Shown here piece by piece: positions 25,140 through 35,521 of a stretch of 64,000 nucleotides of DNA. Within the stretch, counting starts at the first letter, position 1. Each line of letters opens with the position of its first letter. Under the pieces are notes generated by a model. The model had not been told where the DNA came from. It was given only the letters and a program-made list of their open reading frames with translations, and did not search any database. This DNA is from Mucilaginibacter sp. CSA2-8R (GTDB taxonomy: Bacteria > Bacteroidota > Bacteroidia > Sphingobacteriales > Sphingobacteriaceae), in the NCBI RefSeq assembly GCF_038806765.1, contig NZ_CP152389.1, positions 4,340,001-4,404,000 on the forward strand. The letters are read 5' to 3'. The translations under genes were made by a program, and so were the position numbers.

Positions 25140-26417
25140 TTAATTTAACTGTGCCGGCACTGCCTGTGCGCCAAATACCTTTTCGACAAAGCTGCCCATT
25201 ACATTGTCAATGTTCAAATATTTGATTGCATATTCACGGGCATTGCCGCATTTCTGCTCTGTATCGCCTTGCTGATGCTGAATTTCTTTTATCTTTTGGG
25301 CTAACAGTTCGTAACTCTCAGGCTCGATGATGTAACCGAGATTATATTTGCTTAGTAGGTTGTGCAGTGAGGTACCAGGCAAACAAGTTACTATACTCGC
25401 ACCACCAACGGCCAATATAGTAGTTAATTTTGATGGCATTACTAAATCTCCTGCGTTTGCTTTTTGCAGTACCAAATGTAAATCAGCCATGTTCAAAAAC
25501 TCGTTAAACTTATCCTTGTCCTGTACAGGCATAAAAATCAAGTTAGTTAAGTTTTTCTCGTTAGCCATCTCAACTAACCTTTCTTTGTATGGGCCAGATC
25601 CGCAGATAATAAACTTAATTTTTGTTTCGTTCCGTAATAGGTCTGCGGCATGAATTACGTTTTCTAAACCCTGCTTTTCCCCTATAGCGCCCGAGTAAAG
25701 CACCACCAAATCGTCAGCATTAAATCCCCATGATGTTTTTAAGCTTTCGCGGTCTGCAATGGGATAAAAGAAAGAAGTATCAGCCCAATTAGGAAAAAAT
25801 ATTACTTCTTTATCAACTTTGGCAGCCACCTTTTCAATCATCCCCTCGGATATGGTACTCACAAAATCAACTTTAGAAAGGATGTTTGCTTCTACCTCGT
25901 ACAGCTTATCTAACAATTTATTGTTAGACAGCATTCCCAAATCCTGAGCAGCTTCGATTTGTAAATCCTGAATATGATATAAGATTTTACCCCCAGTAAA
26001 ATTTCTAACCATTAAACCCAGGTACGCCAGATGGAAAGGCGGCGCAACTGTAATAATTAAATCAAATCTTTTAGAAAGCATTAGAAGTTTCAAAATCACC
26101 CACGACTTTGAAATCCAAAATGATAAATCCTGTACCATGCGCTTTTTACCGCTTGGTTGCGACGGAATATAAGATGGGCATCTATAAACAGTAACTTTTG
26201 TACCGCTTGATGGATTATTTACAATTTCTTTTTTAAACCACCGATTGGTATAGGGTTCCTGTACCTTCCATTGCGGATAGTACGGAAAGGTGGTGACAAC
26301 TGTGCAGTTATAGCCATTTTTTGCCAACCAGTCAATCATTTCGCCATTGTACTTACCAATGCCTGTAGGCTCCGGTGCATAATTATGACTGATCAACAAA
26401 ACGTTTTTCGAATTCAT
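25140..26417 (-). CDS. WcaI-like GT4 glycosyltransferase
   Basis: The 425-residue protein is a GT-B glycosyltransferase of the WcaI (colanic acid) type. The N-terminal half starts with HNYAPEPTGIGKYNGEM and has VVTTFPYYPQWK; the C-terminal half shows YSGAIGEKQGLENVI, FIICGSGPYKERL and an acceptor/donor loop LVMPSKLTTILAVGGASI. It is the first gene of an operon that then makes GDP-fucose and UDP-sugars, so it probably adds a fucose or related residue to an exopolysaccharide. The donor sugar cannot be read from sequence. No polymerase, flippase or export genes are in the window. Confidence 0.85.
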   Translation of the reverse strand: MNSKNVLLISHNYAPEPTGIGKYNGEMIDWLAKNGYNCTVVTTFPYYPQWKVQEPYTNRWFKKEIVNNPSSGTKVTVYRCPSYIPSQPSGKKRMVQDLSFWISKSWVILKLLMLSKRFDLIITVAPPFHLAYLGLMVRNFTGGKILYHIQDLQIEAAQDLGMLSNNKLLDKLYEVEANILSKVDFVSTISEGMIEKVAAKVDKEVIFFPNWADTSFFYPIADRESLKTSWGFNADDLVVLYSGAIGEKQGLENVIHAADLLRNETKIKFIICGSGPYKERLVEMANEKNLTNLIFMPVQDKDKFNEFLNMADLHLVLQKANAGDLVMPSKLTTILAVGGASIVTCLPGTSLHNLLSKYNLGYIIEPESYELLAQKIKEIQHQQGDTEQKCGNAREYAIKYLNIDNVMGSFVEKVFGAQAVPAQLN

Positions 26418-26479
26418 TAAAAAATTATATACTTGTTATGGCTATATAGTATAATAACAGAGTTGAGCGCACATTACAA

Positions 26480-26487
26480 CAAAGATA
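26480..26487 (-). promoter_or_regulatory. -7 box of the polysaccharide operon
   Basis: Minus strand TATCTTTG, a perfect TAnnTTTG, 62 bases upstream of the glycosyltransferase ATG. No -33 TTTG at ideal spacing. The surrounding 280-base gap is very AT-rich and otherwise featureless. Confidence 0.4.
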
Positions 26488-26699
26488 ATATTTTAGGTAA
26501 ATAATTGAAATAATATAAAACAATTATTCCATTTCTTGAACAAATCGCAAAACGAAAATTTATATTAATACTTAATATTTTGTTTTAACGATTTTCAATG
26601 TATAAACATACGTAAATTAAAAGAATAGCTAAAATAATATAATAGCGTATTATTACGTTATACGTCGCGCAAGCTTGAAGTGTTTCTGTTTGATTTTTA

Positions 26700-27011
26700 C
26701 TAAGCTTGACCGACTGTGCCGCCAAAATTTATCGGAAAACCTGGGTTTTCGGATTGTACTTTGATGCGACCATTCGCTGCTTCATATTTCTCGACATTAT
26801 CTTCTAGGGCCGATAACAAACGCTTAGCATGCTCGGGAGTAAGTATAATACGGGATTTAACTTTTGCTTTAGGTATACCAGGCATAATTCTGATAAAATC
26901 AACTACAAATTCGGCATTGGAGTGTGTTATTACGGCAAGGTTTGAATATACTCCTTCTGCAATTTCCTCTGTTAATTCAATATTTAGTTGCCCCTCATTT
27001 ATTTCTTCCAT
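26700..27011 (-). CDS. DUF3467-family protein
   Basis: A 103-residue soluble protein with the DUF3467 layout: LNIELTEEIAEGVYSNLAVITHSNAEFVVDF, then RIMPGIPKAKVKSRIILTPEHAKRLLSALEDNV. It lacks signal peptide, membrane segment or catalytic motif. The family is widespread in Bacteroidota and other phyla, often a single gene beside rpoC; its role is unknown. Here it is 149 bases downstream of rpoC on the same strand but separated by the strong rpoC terminator, so it probably has its own promoter. Confidence 0.82.
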   Translation of the reverse strand: MEEINEGQLNIELTEEIAEGVYSNLAVITHSNAEFVVDFIRIMPGIPKAKVKSRIILTPEHAKRLLSALEDNVEKYEAANGRIKVQSENPGFPINFGGTVGQA

Positions 27012-27105
27012 GTTACTAAATTACAAAAGCATACGAATTGAAGTTAAATAAAATGATCAAAACCTTACAAAGTTCTTCACATTGCAAAACTCTTATATTC
27101 AAGAC

Positions 27106-27140
27106 AAAAAAGGCCACTCTGCTTAAGCAAAGTGGCCTTT
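27106..27140 (-). terminator. rpoC terminator
   Basis: Arms AAAGGCCACT (27109-27118) and AGTGGCCTTT (27131-27140) with an inner GCTTAAGC palindrome; on the minus strand the stem is followed by a T-run. It lies 20 bases after the rpoC stop codon and closes the rplKAJL-rpoBC block. Confidence 0.92.
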
Positions 27141-27160
27141 AAATTTATTCGATTACTCGA

Positions 27161-30100
27161 TTAAGCTTCTACGTCTTCAGTTTTTGACGCCATTAAGCGA
27201 TCAAACTCTTCCTGAGAACCTACACGAATGTTATCGTAAGCGCGTAAACCAGTACCTGATGGTATTAAGTGACCAACAATTACGTTTTCCTTCAAACCTA
27301 ACATTAAGTCGCGTTTACCAGCGATGGCAGCCTCGTTTAGTACTTTAGTTGTTTCCTGGAACGATGCCGCAGAGATGAACGACTTAGTGCCTAACGACGC
27401 ACGAGTTATACCTTGCAGTATAGGGCTTGAAGTTGCCGGGATGGCATCTCTTACCTCAACCAGTTGCTGATCTTTACGTTTCAATGAAGAGTTTTCGTCT
27501 CTCAATCTGCGTAACGATACGATCTGGCCAGCTTTCAACGTGGTTGAATCACCTGGTTCTACTACTACCTTTTTGTCGTAAATATCATCGTTCTCGATCA
27601 TGAAGTCCCAGCTGTCAACAGCTTCTCTTTCCAGGAAGCGGGTATCGCCCGGATCCTCGATAGATACTTTCTGCATCATCTGGTGAACGATAACTTCAAA
27701 GTGCTTATCGTTAATTTTCACACCTTGCAAACGGTAAACTTCTTGAATACCGTTAACCAGGTATTCTTGCACTGCAGCCGGACCTTTGATAGCCAGGATG
27801 TCGGCAGGAGAAATTGAACCGTCTGATAATGGCATACCAGCTTTAACAAAGTCATTATCCTGTACCAGGATGTGTTTAGACAATGGCACCAAGTATTTTT
27901 TAACCTGACCGTCTTTCGACTCAATAGTGATTTCGCGGTTACCACGTTTTACACCACCTAAAGTTACCACACCATCAATCTCGGTTACTACAGCCGGGTT
28001 AGACGGGTTACGTGCCTCGAATAACTCGGTTACACGTGGTAAACCACCGGTGATATCTCGCGTTTTACCGGTTGAACGAGGTATTTTAGCAATAACTTGT
28101 CCAGTTTGTATTTTCTCACCCTCTTCGATAGCGATGTGCGCACCTACCGGGATGTTATAACCTTTAATCAAATCGCCGCCGCGCTCTGTAATCTGGATAA
28201 CCGGGTTTTTAGTTTTATCTCGGGTATCGATAATTACCTTTTCACGGTGACCGGTTTGCTCGTCAGACTCCTCACGGAAAGTGATACCTTCTAATACGGC
28301 GTCGAATTTGGCAACACCTGCAAATTCCGAAATAATTACGGCGTTGTACGGATCCCATGAACAGATACGTTCACCTTTGGTAATCTTGCTGCCATCTTTA
28401 ATGTACAGGTAAGAACCATAAGGGATGTTGTTGGTCATGATCACCTTGTTGCTGCCCGGCTCAATGATACGGAACTCACCCGAACGACCTAATACCACCT
28501 CAACAGTACCATCTTCGTCGGTTTCGAAAGGTACCGTACGTACGTTTTCAAACTCGATGATACCATCGTAACGTGCATTGATCTGAGATTCTGCCGCAAT
28601 GTTTGATGCAGTACCACCCACGTGGAAAGTACGCAGGGTTAACTGTGTACCAGGCTCACCGATAGACTGTGCTGCAATAACACCCACCGCCTCGCCGGCT
28701 TGAACACGTTTGCCCGAAGCCAAGTTACGGCCGTAGCAAAGTGCACATACACCACGTTTACTTTCGCAAGTTAATACTGAACGAATCTCGATACCTTCTA
28801 ACGGAGAGTTCTCGATGCGTTTAGCAATTTCTTCGTCAATATCTTCACCAGCAGATACCAATTGCTCATTGGTAATAGGATCAAATACATCATGCAATGA
28901 TGTACGGCCTAAAATACGATCATATAATGGCTCAACAATGTCCTCGTTATCTTTAAGGGCAGTGGTGAATATACCGCGTAATGTTCCACAATCAGTTTCG
29001 CCTACGATCATATCTTGGGCAACGTCATGCAAACGACGGGTTAGGTAACCAGCATCCGCAGTTTTTAACGCCGTATCCGCCAAACCTTTACGGGCACCGT
29101 GGGTAGAGATAAAGTATTCTAGTACCGACAGACCTTCTTTAAAGTTTGATAAGATCGGGTTCTCGATAATCTCGCCACCCGAACCTGATTTTTGCGGTTT
29201 GGCCATCAGACCACGCATACCGGCTAACTGACGAATCTGCTCTTTAGAACCACGTGCACCCGAATCCAGCATCATATAAACAGAGTTGAAGCCCTGGTTA
29301 TCGGTAGATAGGATTTCCATCACATTCGCAGTCAAGCGATTGTTGATACGGGTCCAGATGTCAATAATTTGGTTGTAACGCTCGTTGTTGGTAATGAAAC
29401 CCATATTGTAGTTGTTCATTACCTCTTCAACCTCGCGCGAAGCCTGCTCAATCAGGTCAACCTTTTGAGCAGGAATATTTACGTCTTGCAGGTTGAACGA
29501 TAAACCACCACGGAATGCCATTTGGAAACCTAATTCCTTAATGTCGTCCAAGAACTGGGCTGCACGGGCCATACCTGTGTTTTTAACAACTTCACCAATA
29601 ATATCACGCAGTGATTTTTTAGTTAACAGTTCGTTGATGTAACCTACTTCTTCAGGTACGTGCTGGTTAAATAACACGCGGCCAACGGTAGTTTCAATCA
29701 ATTTGTTAACAATACTGCCATCGCGCTCTTTTACGTTAGCTTTAACCTTGATAAAAGCATGCAAGTCAACTTTCTTCTCATTGTAGGCAATAATTACCTC
29801 TTCGGCAGAGTAAAAGCTTAAGCCCTGACCATTTACTACACGCTTTTCATCAGTTTTACGGCCTTTAGTAATATAATAAAGACCCAAAACCATATCCTGA
29901 GATGGTACTGTAATTGGCGTACCGTTAGCAGGGTTAAGAATGTTGTGCGAAGCCAACATCAAAATTTGGGCTTCCAGAATAGCAGCATTACCAAGCGGTA
30001 CGTGCACAGCCATCTGGTCACCGTCAAAGTCGGCGTTGAATGCGGTACAGGTTAACGGGTGTAACTGGATAGCTTTACCTTCCACCAGTTTTGGTTGGAA

Positions 30101-31450
30101 AGCCTGGATACCCAAACGGTGCAGCGTAGGTGCACGGTTTAATAACACCGGGTGACCTTTTAATACGTTTTCCAGAATGTCCCAAACTAATGGGTCTTTG
30201 CGGTCAACAATTTTTTTAGCTGATTTAACTGTTTTAACCACACCACGCTCAATCATTTTGCGGATGATAAATGGTTTAAACAGCTCGGCAGCCATATCTT
30301 TTGGTAAACCACACTCGTGTAATTTAAGGTTTGGTCCAACCACAATTACCGAACGGGCAGAGTAATCCACACGTTTACCTAATAAGTTTTGACGGAAACG
30401 ACCTTGTTTACCTTTCAAGATGTCTGAAAGTGATTTAAGGGCACGGTTACCTTCGGTTTTAACAGCGTTAACTTTACGTGAGTTATCAAATAACGAATCC
30501 ACAGCTTCCTGTAGCATACGTTTCTCATTACGTAAAATTACTTCAGGAGCCTTAATTTCGATTAGACGCTTTAAACGGTTGTTACGGATGATAACACGAC
30601 GGTATAGGTCATTCAAATCGGAAGTAGCGAAGCGGCCACCTTCTAACGGCACCAACGGACGTAACTCTGGTGGAATAACCGGAACGATTTTTACAATCAT
30701 CCACTCAGGGTTATTGTCAATGCGTGTTTTAGCATCACGGAAAGCCTCAACAACCTGCAAGCGTTTTAACGCTTCATTTTTACGTTGCTGAGAAGTTTCG
30801 TTAGCTGCTTGGTGACGTAGATCATAAGAAAGCTGATCTAAGTCGATACGTTTTAATAACTCTTCCAAAGCTTCAGCACCCATTTTGGCGACAAATTTCT
30901 GCGGATCTTTGTCGTCGAGGTACTGATTTTCTTTTGGTAACGTATCTAATACATCAAGGTATTCTTCTTCTGTCAGGAAATCCATTTTAGAGATTCCGTC
31001 AGTTTCTTTAACACCAGGCTGAATTACCACATAACGCTCGTAGTATATAATTAAGTCAAGTTTTTTGGTTGGTAAACCCAGTAAGTAACCAATTTTGTTT
31101 GGTAACGAACGGAAATACCAGATGTGCGCAACCGGAACCACCAGGTTAATGTGTCCCATGCGCTCGCGACGTACCTTTTTTTCGGTTACTTCAACACCAC
31201 ACCGGTCACACACGATGCCTTTATAACGGATACGTTTGTATTTACCGCAATGACATTCGTAATCTTTTACCGGACCAAAAATACGCTCGCAGAACAAACC
31301 ATCACGCTCGGGTTTGTAAGTCCGGTAGTTAATGGTTTCTGGCTTTAAAACTTCACCGCTCGAACGCTCCAGGATAGACTCGGGTGAGGCTAAGCTGATG
31401 GTAATGGTGGTGAAGTTACTTTTGATTTTATTATCTTTTTTGTAAGACAT
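27161..31450 (-). CDS. rpoC: DNA-directed RNA polymerase subunit beta'
   Basis: The 1429-residue subunit carries the catalytic magnesium site NADFDGDQMAVH (about 470), the N-terminal zinc finger cysteines in CHCGKYKRIRYKG and CDRCG, the second zinc site in CESKRGVCALCYG, and the trigger-loop/bridge region ending VGVIAAQSIGEPGTQLTLRTFH. Size is normal for Bacteroidota. It follows rpoB after 117 bases that hold two hairpins, and ends at a strong terminator. Many reading frames lie opposite it and are shadows. Confidence 0.99.
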   Translation of the reverse strand: MSYKKDNKIKSNFTTITISLASPESILERSSGEVLKPETINYRTYKPERDGLFCERIFGPVKDYECHCGKYKRIRYKGIVCDRCGVEVTEKKVRRERMGHINLVVPVAHIWYFRSLPNKIGYLLGLPTKKLDLIIYYERYVVIQPGVKETDGISKMDFLTEEEYLDVLDTLPKENQYLDDKDPQKFVAKMGAEALEELLKRIDLDQLSYDLRHQAANETSQQRKNEALKRLQVVEAFRDAKTRIDNNPEWMIVKIVPVIPPELRPLVPLEGGRFATSDLNDLYRRVIIRNNRLKRLIEIKAPEVILRNEKRMLQEAVDSLFDNSRKVNAVKTEGNRALKSLSDILKGKQGRFRQNLLGKRVDYSARSVIVVGPNLKLHECGLPKDMAAELFKPFIIRKMIERGVVKTVKSAKKIVDRKDPLVWDILENVLKGHPVLLNRAPTLHRLGIQAFQPKLVEGKAIQLHPLTCTAFNADFDGDQMAVHVPLGNAAILEAQILMLASHNILNPANGTPITVPSQDMVLGLYYITKGRKTDEKRVVNGQGLSFYSAEEVIIAYNEKKVDLHAFIKVKANVKERDGSIVNKLIETTVGRVLFNQHVPEEVGYINELLTKKSLRDIIGEVVKNTGMARAAQFLDDIKELGFQMAFRGGLSFNLQDVNIPAQKVDLIEQASREVEEVMNNYNMGFITNNERYNQIIDIWTRINNRLTANVMEILSTDNQGFNSVYMMLDSGARGSKEQIRQLAGMRGLMAKPQKSGSGGEIIENPILSNFKEGLSVLEYFISTHGARKGLADTALKTADAGYLTRRLHDVAQDMIVGETDCGTLRGIFTTALKDNEDIVEPLYDRILGRTSLHDVFDPITNEQLVSAGEDIDEEIAKRIENSPLEGIEIRSVLTCESKRGVCALCYGRNLASGKRVQAGEAVGVIAAQSIGEPGTQLTLRTFHVGGTASNIAAESQINARYDGIIEFENVRTVPFETDEDGTVEVVLGRSGEFRIIEPGSNKVIMTNNIPYGSYLYIKDGSKITKGERICSWDPYNAVIISEFAGVAKFDAVLEGITFREESDEQTGHREKVIIDTRDKTKNPVIQITERGGDLIKGYNIPVGAHIAIEEGEKIQTGQVIAKIPRSTGKTRDITGGLPRVTELFEARNPSNPAVVTEIDGVVTLGGVKRGNREITIESKDGQVKKYLVPLSKHILVQDNDFVKAGMPLSDGSISPADILAIKGPAAVQEYLVNGIQEVYRLQGVKINDKHFEVIVHQMMQKVSIEDPGDTRFLEREAVDSWDFMIENDDIYDKKVVVEPGDSTTLKAGQIVSLRRLRDENSSLKRKDQQLVEVRDAIPATSSPILQGITRASLGTKSFISAASFQETTKVLNEAAIAGKRDLMLGLKENVIVGHLIPSGTGLRAYDNIRVGSQEEFDRLMASKTEDVEA

Positions 31451-31476
31451 ATATCTTTTTTAATGATTTAGTGAAT

Positions 31477-31551
31477 AAGCAGTTATTTTAAAACTGCTTT
31501 CCTTGCACATAAAAGTTAACAAAGGATTGAATGACTACTCATCCAATCCTT
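31477..31551 (-). promoter_or_regulatory. Two hairpins in the rpoB-rpoC intergenic region
   Basis: Hairpin A: 13-bp stem with one mismatch (31522-31534 with 31539-31551, four-base loop). Hairpin B: perfect 8-bp stem (31477-31484 with 31492-31499). Neither has a long T-run on the minus strand. They may be RNA processing or stability elements or a partial terminator tuning the rpoC:rpoB ratio. Function is inferred. Confidence 0.5.
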
Positions 31552-31567
31552 CACTAATCAATCTTTA

Positions 31568-34500
31568 TTATTCTAACGTGATGTCCAGACCTAAACCTCT
31601 CAACTCATGAACCAATACATTGAATGACTCAGGAACCGAAGGTGTTGGCAGGTTTTCACCTTTAACAATGGCTTCGTAAGTTTTAGCACGGCCAATAACA
31701 TCATCCGATTTAACGGTCAGGATTTCCTGCAGAATGTTGGCAGCACCAAAGGCCTCCAATGCCCAAACCTCCATCTCACCAAAACGCTGACCACCAAATT
31801 GGGCTTTACCACCCAACGGTTGTTGTGTAATTAATGAGTACGGACCGATTGAACGGGCGTGCATTTTATCGTCAACCATGTGGCCCAGTTTCAGCATGTA
31901 GATGATACCTACTGTAGTTGGCTGGTCAAAACGCTCGCCGGTTAAGCCATTGTGTAAATAAGTACGACCGGTAGCCGGTAAACCTGCTTTAGCAATCCAG
32001 TCTTCCACCTCTTGGTAAGTTGCACCGTCGAAAATCGGGGTTGCAAACTTCATTCCCAACTCTTTACCAGCCCAACCCAATACAGTTTCGTAAATCTGGC
32101 CCAAGTTCATACGCGATGGTACACCCAGTGGGTTCAACACAATATCAACTGGAGTACCATCTTCCAGGAACGGCATATCCTCATCACGCACTATACGGGC
32201 AACAATACCTTTGTTACCGTGACGACCGGCCATTTTATCACCCACTTTAAGCTTACGCTTTTTAGCGATGTAAACTTTAGCCATCTGCACAATACCTGAT
32301 GGTAACTCATCACCTACGCTAATTGCAAACTTATCACGGCGGTAGCCACCTAATTCTTCGTTAACTTTGATACCGTAGTTATGAAGTAACAACTTAATCT
32401 GATCGTTTTTATCATCGTCAGTTGTCCACTTAGTTGGATTGATGTTTTCGTAATTAAGTTCGGCCAGTGTTTTCTGAGTAAACTTAACGCCTTTAGGTAC
32501 TAAAAGCTCTTTGTAAACATTGAAAATACCTTGTGAGGTTTTGCCGTTTACAATTTCAAATAACTTGTCAACCAAACGGTTTTTAAGTTCTTTGATTGCC
32601 CTTTCGTGTTTGGTATCTAATTTCTCTAATTGTGCTTTTTCTTCTGCTTTAGAAGTCTTTTTGGCACGAGAGAATAATTTAGTGTCAATAACTACACCGC
32701 TGATAGATGGCGGAGTTTTTAAAGAAGCATCTTTTACGTCGCCGGCTTTGTCACCAAAGATAGCACGTAACAGTTTTTCTTCCGGTGATGGGTCAGACTC
32801 GCCTTTCGGGGTAATCTTACCAATCAGGATGTCGCCTTCTTTAACTTCAGCACCAACACGGATAATACCGTCTTCGTCCAAGTCTTTTGTAGCTTCTTCA
32901 GATACGTTAGGAATATCTGGTGTTAATTCTTCTTCACCACGTTTAGTATCACGAACTTCAAGTTCAAATTCTTCAACGTGTAACGAAGTAAAGATATCCT
33001 GAGATACAACACGCTCAGAAATTACAATCGCATCCTCAAAGTTGTAACCTTGCCAAGGCATGAATGCTACTTTCATGTTGCGGCCTAAAGCCAGCTCACC
33101 ATTTTGTGTAGCGTAACCTTCACATAACACCTGACCTTTTTCAACCCGCTCGCCTTTTTTAACAATTGGCTTAAGGTTCATCGTGGTGCTCTGGTTAGTT
33201 TTCTGAAACTTAATTAAGCGGTAAGACCTAATGTCGTCATCGAAAGAAACCAAACGGTCATCCTCAGTACGGTCGTATTTAATACGAATTTCGTTCGCAT
33301 CTACATACTCAACCACACCATTACCTTCAGCGTTAACCAAAGTACGCGAGTCTTTCGCTACACGGCCTTCCAAACCTGTACCTACAATTGGCGCCTCAGG
33401 GCGTAAAAGCGGCACAGCCTGGCGCTGCATGTTTGAACCCATCAATGCACGGTTAGCATCATCATGTTCTAAGAACGGAATCAGCGACGCTGCGATTGAA
33501 GTAATCTGGTTAGGAGCAATATCCATGTAATCTAAACGCTCTGGCTCAATTACTGGGAAGTCACCCTCGAAACGGGCTTTAACACGTGGTGTAGCAAAGT
33601 TACCTTGATCATCATAAACTGCATTAGCCTGACCAATGGTTTTACCATCTTCGTCTTCTGCAGATAGATAAATTACCGGCTCATCAACAGCTACTACCCC
33701 GTTATCAACGCGTTTATATGGCGTTTCAATGAAACCTAAGTTGTTAATTTTAGCATGCACACACAATGAAGAAATCAAACCGATGTTTGGTCCTTCTGGT
33801 GTTTCAATGGTACACAACCGGCCATAGTGGGTATAGTGAACGTCACGCACCTCGAAACCAGCACGCTCACGCGACAGACCACCTGGACCAAGCGCCGACA
33901 AACGGCGTTTGTGAGTAATCTCGGCCAATGGATTGGTTTGATCCATAAACTGAGATAACTGGTTGGTACCAAAGAAAGAGTTAATTACTGATGATAATGT
34001 ACGTGCATTAATCAGGTCGGTTGGTGTGAACACCTCGTTGTCGCGAATGTTCATACGCTCACGGATGGTACGAGCCATACGTGCTAAACCTACACCAAAC
34101 TGCGCATACAACTGCTCGCCTACCGTACGAACACGACGGTTTGACAAGTGGTCAATATCATCCACCTCAGCTTTAGAGTTTATCAGCTTAATTAAGTATT
34201 TAACGATGGCAATAATGTCTGCCTTGGTTAATACCTTAATCTCGTCTGACGTATCCAGCTTCAATTTACGGTTGATGCGGTAACGGCCCACATCGCCCAA
34301 ATCATATCTTTTATCAGAGAAGAACAAACGATCGATAATACCGCGTGCGGTTTCCTCATCAGGCGGTTCGGCGTTACGTAACTGACGGTAAATGTGCTCA
34401 ACAGCCTCTTTCTCCGAGTTGGAAGTATCTTTTTGTAAAGTATTATATATAATGGTATAATCACCGCTGGTAGATGCATCTTCCTTGTTCAGGATAATGC

Positions 34501-35371
34501 TTTTTACGCCAGCATCGATGATCATATCAATGTTGTCATCATTCAAGATAGTTTCGCGCTCAAGGATGATTTCGTTACGGTCAATAGATACCACTTCACC
34601 GGTATCTTCGTCCACAAAGTCTTCAACCCATTTTTTAAGCACCCTTGCTGCAAGCTTACGGCCTACAAATTTTTTAAGGCCTGATTTACTCACTTTAACT
34701 TCATCAGCCAACTCAAACAGTTCAAGGATATCCTTGTCCGAGTCGTAGCCAATAGCACGAAGTAAGGTAGTTACAGGGAATTTCTTTTTACGGTCAATAT
34801 ATGCATACATTACGTTGTTAACGTCTGTAGCAAACTCAATCCATGAACCTTTGAAAGGAATAACACGGGCGGAGTACAATTTAGTACCGTTGGTGTGACG
34901 GCTTTGGCCAAAAAACACACCTGGCGAACGGTGCAATTGCGAAACAATTACACGCTCAGCACCGTTGATAACAAAAGTACCTTTAGGTGTCATGTATGGG
35001 ATTGTACCTAAGTAAACATCCTGTACAATGGTTTCAAAGTCTTCGTGTTCTTCATCGTTACATGAAAGGCGAAGCTTTGCTTTTAAAGGCACGCTGTAAG
35101 TTAAACCACGGTCGATACACTCTTGTATATCGTAGCGCGGCGGATCAATAAAATAGTCCAGAAACTCCAGAACGAAAATATTTCTCGAGTCGGAGATCGG
35201 GAAGTTTTCGGCAAACACTTTAAACAAGCCTTCCTTGTGACGGTTGTCTGAAGTGGTTTCCAATTGGAAAAATTCCTGAAAAGATTTTAACTGTACATCC
35301 AGAAAGTCAGGGTAGTCAAGGACATGCCTGCTGGTTGCAAAGTTCACTCTTTGGTTATTTTTGTTTGCCAA
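31568..35371 (-). CDS. rpoB: DNA-directed RNA polymerase subunit beta
   Basis: The 1267-residue beta subunit has the rifampicin-pocket segment FFGTNQLSQFMDQTNPLAEITHKRRLSALGPGGL and the universal PEGPNIGLISSL, GDKMAGRHGNKG and GGKAQFGGQRFGEMEVWALEAFGA blocks (given here in part). The rifampicin site reads Q, D, H, R, S at the usual positions, i.e. wild-type sensitive. The start is TTG at 35371: the protein then begins MANKNNQRVNFATS as in relatives, and no in-frame ATG lies upstream. A hairpin (35463-35498) lies between rplL and rpoB, where attenuation is common. Confidence 0.99.
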   Translation of the reverse strand: MANKNNQRVNFATSRHVLDYPDFLDVQLKSFQEFFQLETTSDNRHKEGLFKVFAENFPISDSRNIFVLEFLDYFIDPPRYDIQECIDRGLTYSVPLKAKLRLSCNDEEHEDFETIVQDVYLGTIPYMTPKGTFVINGAERVIVSQLHRSPGVFFGQSRHTNGTKLYSARVIPFKGSWIEFATDVNNVMYAYIDRKKKFPVTTLLRAIGYDSDKDILELFELADEVKVSKSGLKKFVGRKLAARVLKKWVEDFVDEDTGEVVSIDRNEIILERETILNDDNIDMIIDAGVKSIILNKEDASTSGDYTIIYNTLQKDTSNSEKEAVEHIYRQLRNAEPPDEETARGIIDRLFFSDKRYDLGDVGRYRINRKLKLDTSDEIKVLTKADIIAIVKYLIKLINSKAEVDDIDHLSNRRVRTVGEQLYAQFGVGLARMARTIRERMNIRDNEVFTPTDLINARTLSSVINSFFGTNQLSQFMDQTNPLAEITHKRRLSALGPGGLSRERAGFEVRDVHYTHYGRLCTIETPEGPNIGLISSLCVHAKINNLGFIETPYKRVDNGVVAVDEPVIYLSAEDEDGKTIGQANAVYDDQGNFATPRVKARFEGDFPVIEPERLDYMDIAPNQITSIAASLIPFLEHDDANRALMGSNMQRQAVPLLRPEAPIVGTGLEGRVAKDSRTLVNAEGNGVVEYVDANEIRIKYDRTEDDRLVSFDDDIRSYRLIKFQKTNQSTTMNLKPIVKKGERVEKGQVLCEGYATQNGELALGRNMKVAFMPWQGYNFEDAIVISERVVSQDIFTSLHVEEFELEVRDTKRGEEELTPDIPNVSEEATKDLDEDGIIRVGAEVKEGDILIGKITPKGESDPSPEEKLLRAIFGDKAGDVKDASLKTPPSISGVVIDTKLFSRAKKTSKAEEKAQLEKLDTKHERAIKELKNRLVDKLFEIVNGKTSQGIFNVYKELLVPKGVKFTQKTLAELNYENINPTKWTTDDDKNDQIKLLLHNYGIKVNEELGGYRRDKFAISVGDELPSGIVQMAKVYIAKKRKLKVGDKMAGRHGNKGIVARIVRDEDMPFLEDGTPVDIVLNPLGVPSRMNLGQIYETVLGWAGKELGMKFATPIFDGATYQEVEDWIAKAGLPATGRTYLHNGLTGERFDQPTTVGIIYMLKLGHMVDDKMHARSIGPYSLITQQPLGGKAQFGGQRFGEMEVWALEAFGAANILQEILTVKSDDVIGRAKTYEAIVKGENLPTPSVPESFNVLVHELRGLGLDITLE

Positions 35372-35462
35372 GGGATTATAATTTTAATATGAATTAAACT
35401 CTTATGGGTTTATTTAAAGTTGTTCCTGAACTTCAAACAAAAATGAAAACATTATAAACGAC

Positions 35463-35498
35463 AATAGACCCCGACCAAATACAGGTCGGAGTCTTATT
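35463..35498 (-). terminator. Attenuator-like hairpin between rplL and rpoB
   Basis: GACCCCGACC (35467-35476) pairs with GGTCGGAGTC (35484-35493) with one G-U pair, extended by A/T pairs; on the minus strand it is followed by TATTGTCGTTTATAATG. Probably partial termination so that ribosomal proteins are made in excess over RNA polymerase, as known for E. coli rplL-rpoB. Confidence 0.65.
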
Positions 35499-35521
35499 GC
35501 TTTGGGCGTTATTGAGTTAAA

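Noticed and set aside
27161..35371. Many open frames of 60-160 codons opposite rpoC and rpoB
   Set aside because: They run antisense to highly conserved genes, have no conserved motifs or initiation signals, and arise from codon bias.
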